Notes: a model not told the origin generated them from the sequence alone. 5,783 bases of DNA from GWF2-50-93 sp041666985 (GCA_041666985.1 JBAYFV010000242.1:1-5783); one strand, 5' to 3'; counted from the first letter of the stretch, positions 1-5,658 are shown. Numbers and translations are program-made.

Positions 1-140
1 ATGGCCGGGCGGTGAAGAAGGCGTATCTCGCTCCCTCCGGCGAAAGTCTTGCCTTGTCGGTGAAAGACGGATATGCCGAGGTGACGATACCGGTCGTAAA
101 AGGCTGGGCGGTCGCGGTGTTCGAGCCCGCTAAAAAATAA
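1..140 (+). CDS. 3' end of an unidentified protein, possibly a glycoside hydrolase C-terminal beta-sandwich domain (partial)
   Basis: An open frame enters from the left edge (first whole codon at base 3) and ends with TAA at 138-140, giving the last 45 residues of a protein. The tail has alternating hydrophobic residues and glycine turns, including KKAYLAPSGESLALSV and VTIPVVKGWAVAVFE, typical of the last strands of a beta-sandwich. Comparable endings (a 'YLAP.G..L' strand, then a 'V..W..V.FE' strand) occur in C-terminal domains of large glycosidase-like proteins in Lentisphaerota and Planctomycetota. That resemblance is from memory and the catalytic part lies outside the window, so the function is unproven. 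Codon use is GC-rich, like mnmG and unlike the A/T-rich genes downstream. No obvious terminator follows the stop. Confidence 0.6.
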   Translation, partial: GRAVKKAYLAPSGESLALSVKDGYAEVTIPVVKGWAVAVFEPAKK

Positions 141-196
141 CTTGGGCATTTGCTGGCGGATATTCCGGATTGATTATCATGGTGCGAAAGAGGAGC

Positions 197-210
197 ATAT
201 CTGAAGATAT
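197..210. repeat. Short inverted repeat (ATATCT/AGATAT)
   Basis: A perfect 6-bp inverted repeat, ATATCT and AGATAT, is separated by 2 bp. It is nested with a wider 7-bp pair, CGGATAT (157-163) and ATATCCG (207-213). It lies in the spacer between the upstream gene and mnmG. No T-run follows, so it is not a normal intrinsic terminator. It could be a protein-binding palindrome or chance in A/T-containing sequence. Confidence 0.3.
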
Positions 211-399
211 CCGACGATTGAGCAACGTGATAAGCGGCCGGAAGAACGCCAGCCCCCTGGGACGGGAATCCATGCATTTGTCTTCTTCGTTGCTTCACCC
301 TTCGCGTATGCCCGACACACTCAGGAACTGTATCGACAAAAATATCTGCTGTAATTTTTCGGAAGGGGTGTCCCCTCCCTGAATTCGCCAATTTTGCAA

Positions 400-427
400 T
401 TGACTTAATCCAACAATCATATATTCT
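400..427 (+). promoter_or_regulatory. Candidate sigma70-type promoter for mnmG
   Basis: TTGACT (400-405) is a 5/6 match to the -35 consensus and is followed after 16 bp by TATTCT (422-427) as a -10 element. Transcription would start near 434, leaving a leader of about 90 nt before the mnmG ATG at 522. An alternative -10, TATATT (420-425), has poor 14-bp spacing. Call based on motif match only. Confidence 0.4.
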
Positions 428-521
428 ACCATTGCTGTCCCAAATAAGTTGCGCGGATGAATGGATGGTGGATTGTTTCCAATAATCCACGGAACGTTAA
501 ACCCTGTACCGGAAATATCGT

Positions 522-2390
522 ATGTCTTCAATTCAATACAACTATGATGTTGTTGTAATCGGCGGCGGTCATGCCGGCTGTGAGGCCGCCCTCGCCTCTG
601 CGCGGCTCGGCGCACGGACGCTCCTCCTTACAATAAACATGGACCATATCGCCCAGATGAGCTGCAATCCCGCCGTCGGCGGGATTGCGAAAGGACAGGT
701 TGTCCGTGAAATTGACGCCCTAGGCGGCGGAATGGGGAGGATAACCGATGCGGCATCAATCCAGTTCAGGATGCTGAACAGCGGAAAAGGTCCCGCCGTC
801 TGGTCGCCACGCTCCCAGTGCGACAAGGTCTGCTATCAGAAGGCCATGAAATTTGAGCTGGAAAAAGCGGAAAACCTCATCATTCACCAGGCGGAGGCAA
901 GCGGTTTCCTGACCGGCGGCGACAAAATCTGCGGCGTGACGACAACGTTCAATGAAACCTTCAAATGCAAAAGCGCAGTTGTTGCGGCCGGAACCTTCCT
1001 TTCCGGAAAACTTCACTACGGACTTCTCAATTATCCCGGAGGCCGCGCAGGAGATCCTCCGTCATGCCGCATGTCCGAATCTCTGGGCGCACAACTCGGC
1101 ATCAGACTCGGCCGCTTGAAAACCGGCACGCCGCCGCGTGTTCTTGCGAAAACAATCAACTTCGGAAAAATGATTGTGCAGGAGAGCGATTCTCCGGACG
1201 AGTATTTCAGCTATTTCCCGGAAGACCGTGCGTTTCCGAGAGCCGTCAAAAGGGATATGCCCTGCCACCTTGTGAAAAGCACGCTTGCGACATCCGAAAT
1301 AATCAGGAACAACCTCGACAAATCCCCCCTTTACCAGGGCGTGATATCGGGAATAGGAACAAGATACTGTCCTTCATTCGAGGACAAGGTCATCCGGTTC
1401 CCGCATCATGAAACCCACCTGCTCTACCTCGAACCAGAAGGCGAGTTCACCGGGGAATACTATATCAACGGAATATCAACAAGCCTTCCTCCGGAGGTGC
1501 AGGTTCAGATGCTCCATTCCATCCCGGGACTCGAAAACGCCGTGATCTCAAGATACGCCTACGCCATTGAATACGACTTCGTCCATCCCGACCAGCTGTC
1601 CCGCAGTCTTGCCGTAAAAAAATGGCCCAATCTTTTCCTTGCAGGGCAGATCAACGGGACAAGCGGTTACGAGGAGGCCGCCGGACAGGGTCTTGTCGCA
1701 GGCCTGAATTCCGCGAGATTCGCAAACGGACTGGAACCGGTGGAACTCGGCAGGGAAACCAGCTACATCGGCGTTATGATTGACGATCTTGTGACAAAGG
1801 AAATTGTCGAGCCGTACCGCCTGTTCACAAGCCGCGCGGAATACAGGCTCATGCTGAGACAGGACAATGCCGACATCCGCCTCTGCCCCCTCGCCCACAG
1901 CATCGGGTTGCTGCCGTCTGCGAAGTTCGCAAAATTCACCGGCTACTTCAACCGGCTCAAGGAAATAGAGCAGAAGTTCCGCACGGAAAAACATGAGAAT
2001 CAGACAATTCACGGCCGCTTGAAGGCGCTTGGCGGGGTTGTCCCGTCAAAGATGGATTTTCCCCTGCCCTATCTTGATCTGTCATCGCAAGAGGACAGGA
2101 GAATCCTGAGACAGCTTATAATTTCAGCCCATTACGAGGGTTATATCGAAAGGGAACTGAGGTCGGTGAAAAACCTCCAGAAGCTCGAACTCTGGAAGAT
2201 TCCGAAGGATTTCAACTACGATGCGATAACCGGCCTGCGGAACGAGTCGAGGCTGAAGCTTTCCAAAATCCTTCCCGGCACTCTTGCGCAGGCTTCAAGG
2301 ATTGACGGAGTCACGCCGGCTGAAATCAGCCTCCTGCAGGTGCATCTGAAGAGGATTTTCCAGCCGACGATTCACGCTTCTGGAAAATAA
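522..2390 (+). CDS. mnmG: MnmG: tRNA uridine-5-carboxymethylaminomethyl modification enzyme (GidA)
   Basis: MnmG is an FAD- and NADH-dependent cytoplasmic enzyme. With the GTPase MnmE it builds the (carboxymethyl)aminomethyl group at C5 of wobble uridine 34 in certain tRNAs. The 622-residue length is normal for the long bacterial form. An N-terminal Rossmann FAD motif VVVIGGGHAGCEAALASARLG lies at about residues 10-30. MSCNPAVGGIAKG follows with the conserved Cys48, then RMLNSGKGPAVWSPRSQCDK, GRLKTGTPPRV, and YCPSFEDKV with the second conserved Cys283. The FAD/tRNA-binding signature AGQINGTSGYEEAAGQG is at about 374-390, then EPYRLFTSRAEYRL. The C-terminal helical MnmE-binding domain ends with the usual 'LAQASRIDGVTPAEISLL' signature. 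ATG 522 is chosen because it precedes the FAD fold by the usual few residues; the ribosome site is weak (GGA at 511-513). No rsmG follows; the next feature is a repeat-like element starting right after the stop. Confidence 0.98.
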   Translation: MSSIQYNYDVVVIGGGHAGCEAALASARLGARTLLLTINMDHIAQMSCNPAVGGIAKGQVVREIDALGGGMGRITDAASIQFRMLNSGKGPAVWSPRSQCDKVCYQKAMKFELEKAENLIIHQAEASGFLTGGDKICGVTTTFNETFKCKSAVVAAGTFLSGKLHYGLLNYPGGRAGDPPSCRMSESLGAQLGIRLGRLKTGTPPRVLAKTINFGKMIVQESDSPDEYFSYFPEDRAFPRAVKRDMPCHLVKSTLATSEIIRNNLDKSPLYQGVISGIGTRYCPSFEDKVIRFPHHETHLLYLEPEGEFTGEYYINGISTSLPPEVQVQMLHSIPGLENAVISRYAYAIEYDFVHPDQLSRSLAVKKWPNLFLAGQINGTSGYEEAAGQGLVAGLNSARFANGLEPVELGRETSYIGVMIDDLVTKEIVEPYRLFTSRAEYRLMLRQDNADIRLCPLAHSIGLLPSAKFAKFTGYFNRLKEIEQKFRTEKHENQTIHGRLKALGGVVPSKMDFPLPYLDLSSQEDRRILRQLIISAHYEGYIERELRSVKNLQKLELWKIPKDFNYDAITGLRNESRLKLSKILPGTLAQASRIDGVTPAEISLLQVHLKRIFQPTIHASGK

Positions 2391-2475
2391 CCACAGAGAC
2401 ACCCGTCTTCGCCAAGGAGCTACGCCGTGGCAGGCAGAGACACAGAGCGAGGCCTGCGGCGAGCTTGTCGAATCC
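2391..2475. repeat. GC-rich intergenic repeat-like element with 'cacagag' motifs
   Basis: Directly after the mnmG TAA lies a GC-rich stretch carrying two CACAGAG copies (2392-2398 and 2441-2447). It also has an inverted repeat GCAGGC (2430-2435) / GCCTGC (2452-2457) with a 16-nt loop that contains the second copy. The segment containing 'cttcgccaagg' and 'gtggcagg' resembles dispersed non-coding repeats I have seen between genes of PVC-group and related bacteria. Only one copy lies in this window, so 'repeat' rests on that resemblance. It may also serve as the 3' end signal of mnmG, but no T-run follows closely. It marks the switch from GC-rich to A/T-rich DNA. Confidence 0.4.
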
Positions 2476-2596
2476 GAAATGCGTAAGTTCAAGAGTGTGG
2501 GAGTTTTTTATTTATTTGAAATTAAGTTGGAGTTCAACCTTTAGTTTGTCTTTTCTTTAAACTCGGTTACTCGGAAAACGCTCTTTTTTCAATCAA

Positions 2597-2702
2597 AAGA
2601 TGCTTTTAATGCACCATATCTTAATTATCATAAATTTCTTATATCTTGCCGGGTTGGTCATCCCTAGAATTGCAGAAAACAAATAAAAAAAGAAAGCATC
2701 TT
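2597..2702. repeat. 10-bp inverted repeat pair flanking an 86-nt A/T-rich segment
   Basis: AAGATGCTTT at 2597-2606 is the exact reverse complement of AAAGCATCTT at 2693-2702. Further matching bases lie outside the arms (ATCA upstream, TGAT downstream) if two A residues are looped out. The left arm is also part of a self-complementary AAAAG-atg-CTTTT. The 86-nt interior carries two ATATCTT copies and no reading frame of note. This could be the closing stem of a small RNA, a paired binding site, or chance; the sequence alone does not decide. Confidence 0.35.
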
Positions 2703-2713
2703 GATTTCGAACA

Positions 2714-2742
2714 TTGCAAATTCATAAACGGGATACTATGAT
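2714..2742 (+). promoter_or_regulatory. Candidate promoter of the methyltransferase
   Basis: TTGCAA (2714-2719) and TATGAT (2737-2742) are separated by exactly 17 bp and match the -35 and -10 consensus at 4/6 and 5/6 positions. The start point would be near 2749, inside the 10-bp palindrome ATTTTAAAAT (2744-2753) and about 27 nt before the ATG at 2776. The palindrome is a possible operator for autoregulation. The A/T-rich context makes chance matches easy. Confidence 0.45.
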
Positions 2743-2775
2743 AATTTTAAAATAAAAGTAAATTTGGAGTTTAAT

Positions 2776-4287
2776 ATGCAAGGTGGCAGACGTATAGGGG
2801 CCGGGCGAAACGCTTTATTGCCATGTGAGAAAAAGCACGGACGTACAATATATCTTACGGAAGAACAATGTAATGCCGTCCTTCGGATAGCCGAAGGAAC
2901 AACCTTTTCCGAAAAGTGTTCATCTATCATTAACGATTATATGATCCATCTCTTTACTCCCCGGGATACGACACGAACAATCAAGGTGATCGACTTGTTT
3001 GCCGGCCTAGGCGGAATTCGGCTTGGATTTGAAAAGGGATTTCAAAAACATAACTTTAACGTCGAGTGTGTTTTAACCAGTGAAATTAAACCTTATGCTG
3101 TAAAAGCTTACAAGCAATTTTTTAAGGAAAAAACGATACATGGCGACATTACCAAGATTGAAAGCGGCAGTATATCTGATTTTGATTTTCTTCTTGCAGG
3201 ATTTCCTTGCCAACCTTTCTCATCGGCAGGTAAAGGTTTAGGATTTGAAGATACCAGAGGAACTCTCTTTTTTGAGATTGAACGCATCTTGCATGACAAG
3301 AGACCATTCGGGTTTCTCCTAGAAAATGTCGAAGGAATTGTTACACATGACGGGGGGAAGACATTGGACGCAATTCTCCGTCACCTTGCCGCGTTGGATT
3401 ACAAGGTCTCATGGAAATTGATCAACAGCCAAGATTTCGGACTCGCACAGAACCGAAAGCGAGTTTATATAGCCGGAACGCGAAGCAAATCAATTTCACT
3501 AGAAAACTTCCCCCTTTCAAAAAGTACTTTTGGCGAAATAATGGAACATGATTTGCCATGCGTGGAGTCTGATTTCACGAAAAAGCTTTTGGCATCTTAT
3601 GCACCACATCAGCTAGTAGGTAAAGCCATTAAGGACAAGCGTGGGGGCGGGGATAATATCCATAGCTGGGACTTCAACCTCAAAGGAGAAGTCACTGACC
3701 AGCAAAAAAAGTTGTTGAAAACAATACTAACTGAAAGACGAAAGAAAAAATGGGCGAGTGAAATAGGGATTGATTGGATGGATGGAATGCCGTTGACAAA
3801 GGCACAAATAAGTACTTTCTTTGATGCAAATAATCTTCAGAAACTTTTAGATGACCTTGTGATTAAAGGTTATCTTACGCTTGAACATCCGCGAATGCTT
3901 GTAAATCGTACAAGAGTCCCAGATCCAACGAAGCCAAAAGGCTACAATATCGTAGCCGGAAAACTTTCTTTCGAATTTACAAAAATTCTCGACCCAGAAG
4001 ATTACGTTCCAACCTTGGTTGCAATGGATGTCGATCATTTAGGCGTTGTAGATAACGGCTGCATACGGCGGCTTTCCATTCGGGAGGGGCTAAGATTATT
4101 TGGATACCCAGAAAGCTATTCGTTGGCATTCCTTAAAGACAAAGAGGCCTTCGACCTCTTGGGAAACACGGTCTGCGTTCCTATCATTCAGGCGATAGCC
4201 GAACGCTTATCTACAGCTTTTGAAGATGCTCATCAAACCAGCACATATTCAACCACCATGCAGTCTGTTTTAGCTTTCGGAGGATAG
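2776..4287 (+). CDS. DNA (cytosine-5-)-methyltransferase of a type II R-M system, with RHH-like N-terminus
   Basis: This enzyme transfers methyl from S-adenosylmethionine to C5 of cytosine in a specific DNA site, shielding host DNA from the neighbouring endonuclease. The 503 residues show the m5C motifs in order: I DLFAGLGG (73-80); IV GFPCQPFS with catalytic Cys145; VI ENV (183-185); VIII QNRKRVYI (225-232); a long variable target-recognition region (about 240-425); IX RRLSIRE (431-437); X GNTVCVP (463-469). The start is ATG 2776, because GGAG at 2766-2769 sits 6 nt upstream; an in-frame TTG at 2764 would overlap that site and lacks its own. Residues 1-65 precede the catalytic fold. GGRRIGAGR, strand RTIYLT (23-28) and two helices resemble a ribbon-helix-helix DNA-binding domain, so autoregulation is possible. 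The gene is A/T-rich compared with mnmG and converges on the endonuclease gene with an 18-bp overlap. Target GGNNCC is inferred from the partner only. Confidence 0.95.
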   Translation: MQGGRRIGAGRNALLPCEKKHGRTIYLTEEQCNAVLRIAEGTTFSEKCSSIINDYMIHLFTPRDTTRTIKVIDLFAGLGGIRLGFEKGFQKHNFNVECVLTSEIKPYAVKAYKQFFKEKTIHGDITKIESGSISDFDFLLAGFPCQPFSSAGKGLGFEDTRGTLFFEIERILHDKRPFGFLLENVEGIVTHDGGKTLDAILRHLAALDYKVSWKLINSQDFGLAQNRKRVYIAGTRSKSISLENFPLSKSTFGEIMEHDLPCVESDFTKKLLASYAPHQLVGKAIKDKRGGGDNIHSWDFNLKGEVTDQQKKLLKTILTERRKKKWASEIGIDWMDGMPLTKAQISTFFDANNLQKLLDDLVIKGYLTLEHPRMLVNRTRVPDPTKPKGYNIVAGKLSFEFTKILDPEDYVPTLVAMDVDHLGVVDNGCIRRLSIREGLRLFGYPESYSLAFLKDKEAFDLLGNTVCVPIIQAIAERLSTAFEDAHQTSTYSTTMQSVLAFGG

Positions 4288-4968
4288 CTGTATAGCCAAT
4301 TCACTTTCAGGTAGAATGGACAAATAACCGTCTATTACGCATTTGCGCCATTCCCTTGCTTTAGCGCGACTGTTGTGTTCATGTTGAATAGTATCTGAAA
4401 CAGCGCGCAGAAATTCTATTGGATTACAAAATGGTGGATATCTTTGAGTCGTGGCAGTCCACGTTGAAGGTCGAATGTTAACTAGTTGCCCATTTTTTCG
4501 CTGGCACTTTAAGGCATATCCATCGGCTGGACCTGTTATCTCCCAAACCTTTTTTACCCACATTTTCTTGATACCAATGATACCGTTTTCCGCTGAGTAA
4601 TTCACAATAAGGTAATCCGTGTTCAGTCGTTCTGGATGTTCCTGCAATGATTTGATATAGGTCTGGAAATTAGCCACGTCAAACGCTGGAGATTTGGGGT
4701 AGAGATATGATTTCATCTCGCACAAACCCTCTGTGTTCGAGTCGGACAAATAAAAATCCGGGAACTTCTGTCCAGCCGGAGGTCGGCAATAAATCTCCTT
4801 ATTCCGTAAATAACTTCCAAGCCATTCTTGCAAAAGATTACCAATAGAATCGTGCTCTTTACAGATAACCGAGATGTTGTTAAGCTCCATGGTTATCTTT
4901 CCACTCGCCGAATAGATGCCGTCTTGATCAAGCAATCTAATTATATCTGATGCGGAAATGTATCTCAT
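4270..4968 (-). CDS. Type II restriction endonuclease, NgoBV/NlaIV-like
   Basis: Probable endonuclease partner of the convergent methyltransferase, cutting unmethylated copies of the shared site. The 232-residue product resembles the NgoBV restriction endonuclease family (target GGNNCC) as I remember it. Shared-looking blocks are IGNLLQEWL (42-50), FPDFYL, SPAFDVANFQTYIKSL, LNTDYLIVNY and KKMWVKKVWEITG. A PD-(D/E)xK-type nuclease centre is visible: Pro70-Asp71, then Glu84-Met-Lys86 in GLCEMKSY. The start is ATG 4968 because GAGG lies 8 nt upstream on this strand. An in-frame GTG at 5010 would add 14 residues but has no ribosome site. The last 18 bp, including the stop, overlap the methyltransferase 3' end on the other strand. 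It is A/T-rich like its partner, suggesting the pair was acquired together. Family assignment is by motif memory; the R-M role is strongly supported by the neighbour. Confidence 0.85.
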   Translation of the reverse strand: MRYISASDIIRLLDQDGIYSASGKITMELNNISVICKEHDSIGNLLQEWLGSYLRNKEIYCRPPAGQKFPDFYLSDSNTEGLCEMKSYLYPKSPAFDVANFQTYIKSLQEHPERLNTDYLIVNYSAENGIIGIKKMWVKKVWEITGPADGYALKCQRKNGQLVNIRPSTWTATTQRYPPFCNPIEFLRAVSDTIQHEHNSRAKAREWRKCVIDGYLSILPESELAIQLSSES

Positions 4969-5040
4969 GTAGCTTTCCTCTTTTATTCGCGCTTTACAAC
5001 TGACAAACACCGATAAGGCTTTTGATTTTTATATTGGGTG

Positions 5041-5069
5041 AAGATAGCCGGAGGTGGAAAATAAATCAA
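5041..5069 (-). promoter_or_regulatory. Candidate promoter of the endonuclease gene
   Basis: On the minus strand TTGATT (5069-5064) is followed after exactly 17 bp by TATCTT (5046-5041). Transcription would start near 5034 and leave a leader of about 65 nt before ATG 4968. This gives the endonuclease its own promoter, separate from that of the methyltransferase, so its expression can lag or be set independently. Motif match only. Confidence 0.45.
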
Positions 5070-5089
5070 GCGAATCATTACGGGACACG

Positions 5090-5100
5090 CAGGATTCCTG
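5090..5100. repeat. Palindrome CAGGA-T-TCCTG
   Basis: A perfect 11-bp palindrome, CAGGATTCCTG, lies in the 211-bp spacer between the divergent endonuclease and hicB genes. It lies outside both candidate core promoters, about 20 bp upstream of the endonuclease -35 and 45 bp upstream of the hicB -35. It could be an operator for a regulator of either gene or part of a dispersed repeat. No further copy is in the window. Confidence 0.3.
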
Positions 5101-5145
5101 TCTTAATCCGCTCATATGAATGATGGAAAGCCAAATGTGATTAAT

Positions 5146-5174
5146 TTGACATGGTATGTACAGGTGTGTATAAT
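5146..5174 (+). promoter_or_regulatory. Perfect-consensus sigma70 promoter of hicB
   Basis: TTGACA (5146-5151) and TATAAT (5169-5174) both match the consensus exactly with the optimal 17-bp spacer. The expected start point is 5180-5182, on or within the ATG of hicB, so the mRNA would have essentially no leader. Symmetric sequences overlap the promoter: CAAAT/ATTTG (5132-5136/5144-5148), ACAT/ATGT (5149-5152/5156-5159) and TACA/TGTA (5159-5162/5167-5170). So strong a promoter usually needs a repressor, and the HicB RHH domain is the natural candidate. Confidence 0.8.
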
Positions 5175-5179
5175 TTGCA

Positions 5180-5614
5180 ATGAACAGCAGGGAAATAATT
5201 AGAAAGAAATATGTTGCTGTCGTCCACAAGGATAGGAACTCTGAATACGGCGTTTCCTTCCCTGATTTTCCGGGATGCATAAGTGCCGGAAAGGATCTTG
5301 ATGAAGTGTTTGAGATGGCACAGGAGGCGTTCCAGTTCCATATTGACGGGATGGTTGAGGAAGGACTGGAAATACCCGATGCCATGCCAATGGAGAAAAT
5401 TAAAAAAAACAATAGGGACGCCGAAGCTTTCATATTGCTCCCAATTGTCATTCCCAGAAGCATGGCGGAAAGGATAAACATAACAGTGCCTCAATATGTC
5501 CTTTCAAAAATAGACGGCTATGCAAGATCGCACAATGAGACAAGATCCGGACTTTTTTCAAAAGCCGCCCTCTCGTATGTGAAGGAAAGACGCGCCCCTT
5601 ACGGCAATGAATAG
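5180..5614 (+). CDS. hicB: HicB-family antitoxin / RHH regulator without adjacent hicA
   Basis: HicB antitoxins bind and block the HicA mRNA interferase and repress their own operon. This 144-residue protein has both expected parts. The N-terminal HicB RNase H-like fold (about 10-66) includes KKYVAVVHKD, EYGVSFPDFPGCISAG and the helix DEVFEMAQEAFQFHIDGM. The C-terminal ribbon-helix-helix (about 98-136) has strand RINITVP, then helices QYVLSKIDGYARSHN and SGLFSKAALSYVKE. The length is normal for the long HicB form. No HicA-like frame of about 60 codons with a conserved His is seen in the 211 bp upstream or the 169 bp downstream, so it appears solitary, or its toxin was lost or lies elsewhere. 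ATG 5180 is the only ordinary start before the conserved fold and adds about 8 residues to the usual N-terminus. It has no ribosome site and sits 5 nt after the -10 box. It is divergent from the endonuclease gene. Confidence 0.88.
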   Translation: MNSREIIRKKYVAVVHKDRNSEYGVSFPDFPGCISAGKDLDEVFEMAQEAFQFHIDGMVEEGLEIPDAMPMEKIKKNNRDAEAFILLPIVIPRSMAERINITVPQYVLSKIDGYARSHNETRSGLFSKAALSYVKERRAPYGNE

Positions 5615-5643
5615 TCAGGGCGAGAGATAATGGAATAATTAAG

Positions 5644-5658
5644 GCGGGCTTTGCCCGC
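5644..5658. repeat. Hairpin GCGGGC-ttt-GCCCGC
   Basis: A perfect 6-bp GC stem with a TTT loop lies 29 bp after the hicB stop. It lacks a following T-run on the plus strand, so it is probably a REP-like palindrome or an mRNA 3' stabilising hairpin rather than a terminator by itself. It is the first of four hairpins packed into the last 140 bp. Confidence 0.6.

Larger units (their letters stand above)
141..521. other. Gene-free stretch upstream of mnmG
   Basis: About 380 bp without a convincing gene. The short open frames on both strands have no recognisable domain, no good ribosome binding site and no typical protein composition. Visible structures are an inverted repeat ATATCT-ga-AGATAT at 197-210, a wider pair CGGATAT (157-163) / ATATCCG (207-213), a small hairpin AGGGG-tgt-CCCCT at 364-376, and a candidate promoter (400-427). 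The leader between that promoter and mnmG is roughly 90 nt; no riboswitch consensus was recognised in it. Confidence 0.6.
2476..2775. other. A/T-rich spacer upstream of the methyltransferase
   Basis: About 300 bp of strongly A/T-rich sequence with no plausible gene on either strand. It holds a 10-bp inverted repeat AAGATGCTTT (2597-2606) / AAAGCATCTT (2693-2702). A short near-direct repeat TTGGAGTTYAAY occurs at 2527-2538 and 2764-2775, the second copy being the methyltransferase ribosome binding site. The candidate methyltransferase promoter is at 2714-2742. The composition differs sharply from mnmG and matches the R-M genes, consistent with the spacer having arrived with them. Confidence 0.55.

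Noticed and set aside
364..376. Hairpin AGGGG-tgt-CCCCT as a terminator
   Set aside because: Stem is only 5 bp and no T-run follows on either strand, so it cannot be supported as a terminator.
170..382. 70-codon open frame on the plus strand upstream of mnmG
   Set aside because: No recognisable domain, no ribosome binding site of note, odd composition and coverage of the promoter-proximal spacer; most likely chance.
295..615. 106-codon minus-strand frame overlapping the mnmG start
   Set aside because: Its N-terminal third is the antisense of the conserved mnmG FAD motif, and the rest has no protein family resemblance.
965..1411. 148-codon plus-strand frame inside mnmG
   Set aside because: It lies wholly within mnmG in another frame; the mnmG frame carries all conserved motifs.
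2764..2775. TTG start at 2764 for the methyltransferase
   Set aside because: The TTG overlaps the GGAG ribosome site that serves ATG 2776, and it has no site of its own.
4969..5010. GTG start at 5010 for the endonuclease
   Set aside because: No ribosome binding site upstream, while ATG 4968 has GAGG at a good distance.
5011..5179. Hidden or decayed hicA in the spacer upstream of hicB
   Set aside because: Read in all frames on both strands; no HicA-like glycine/lysine-rich segment with a conserved His was found, and stops interrupt every frame that could lead into hicB.
5029..5494. Minus-strand frames of 117-150 codons opposite hicB
   Set aside because: They are antisense to the well-supported hicB frame and show no family features.
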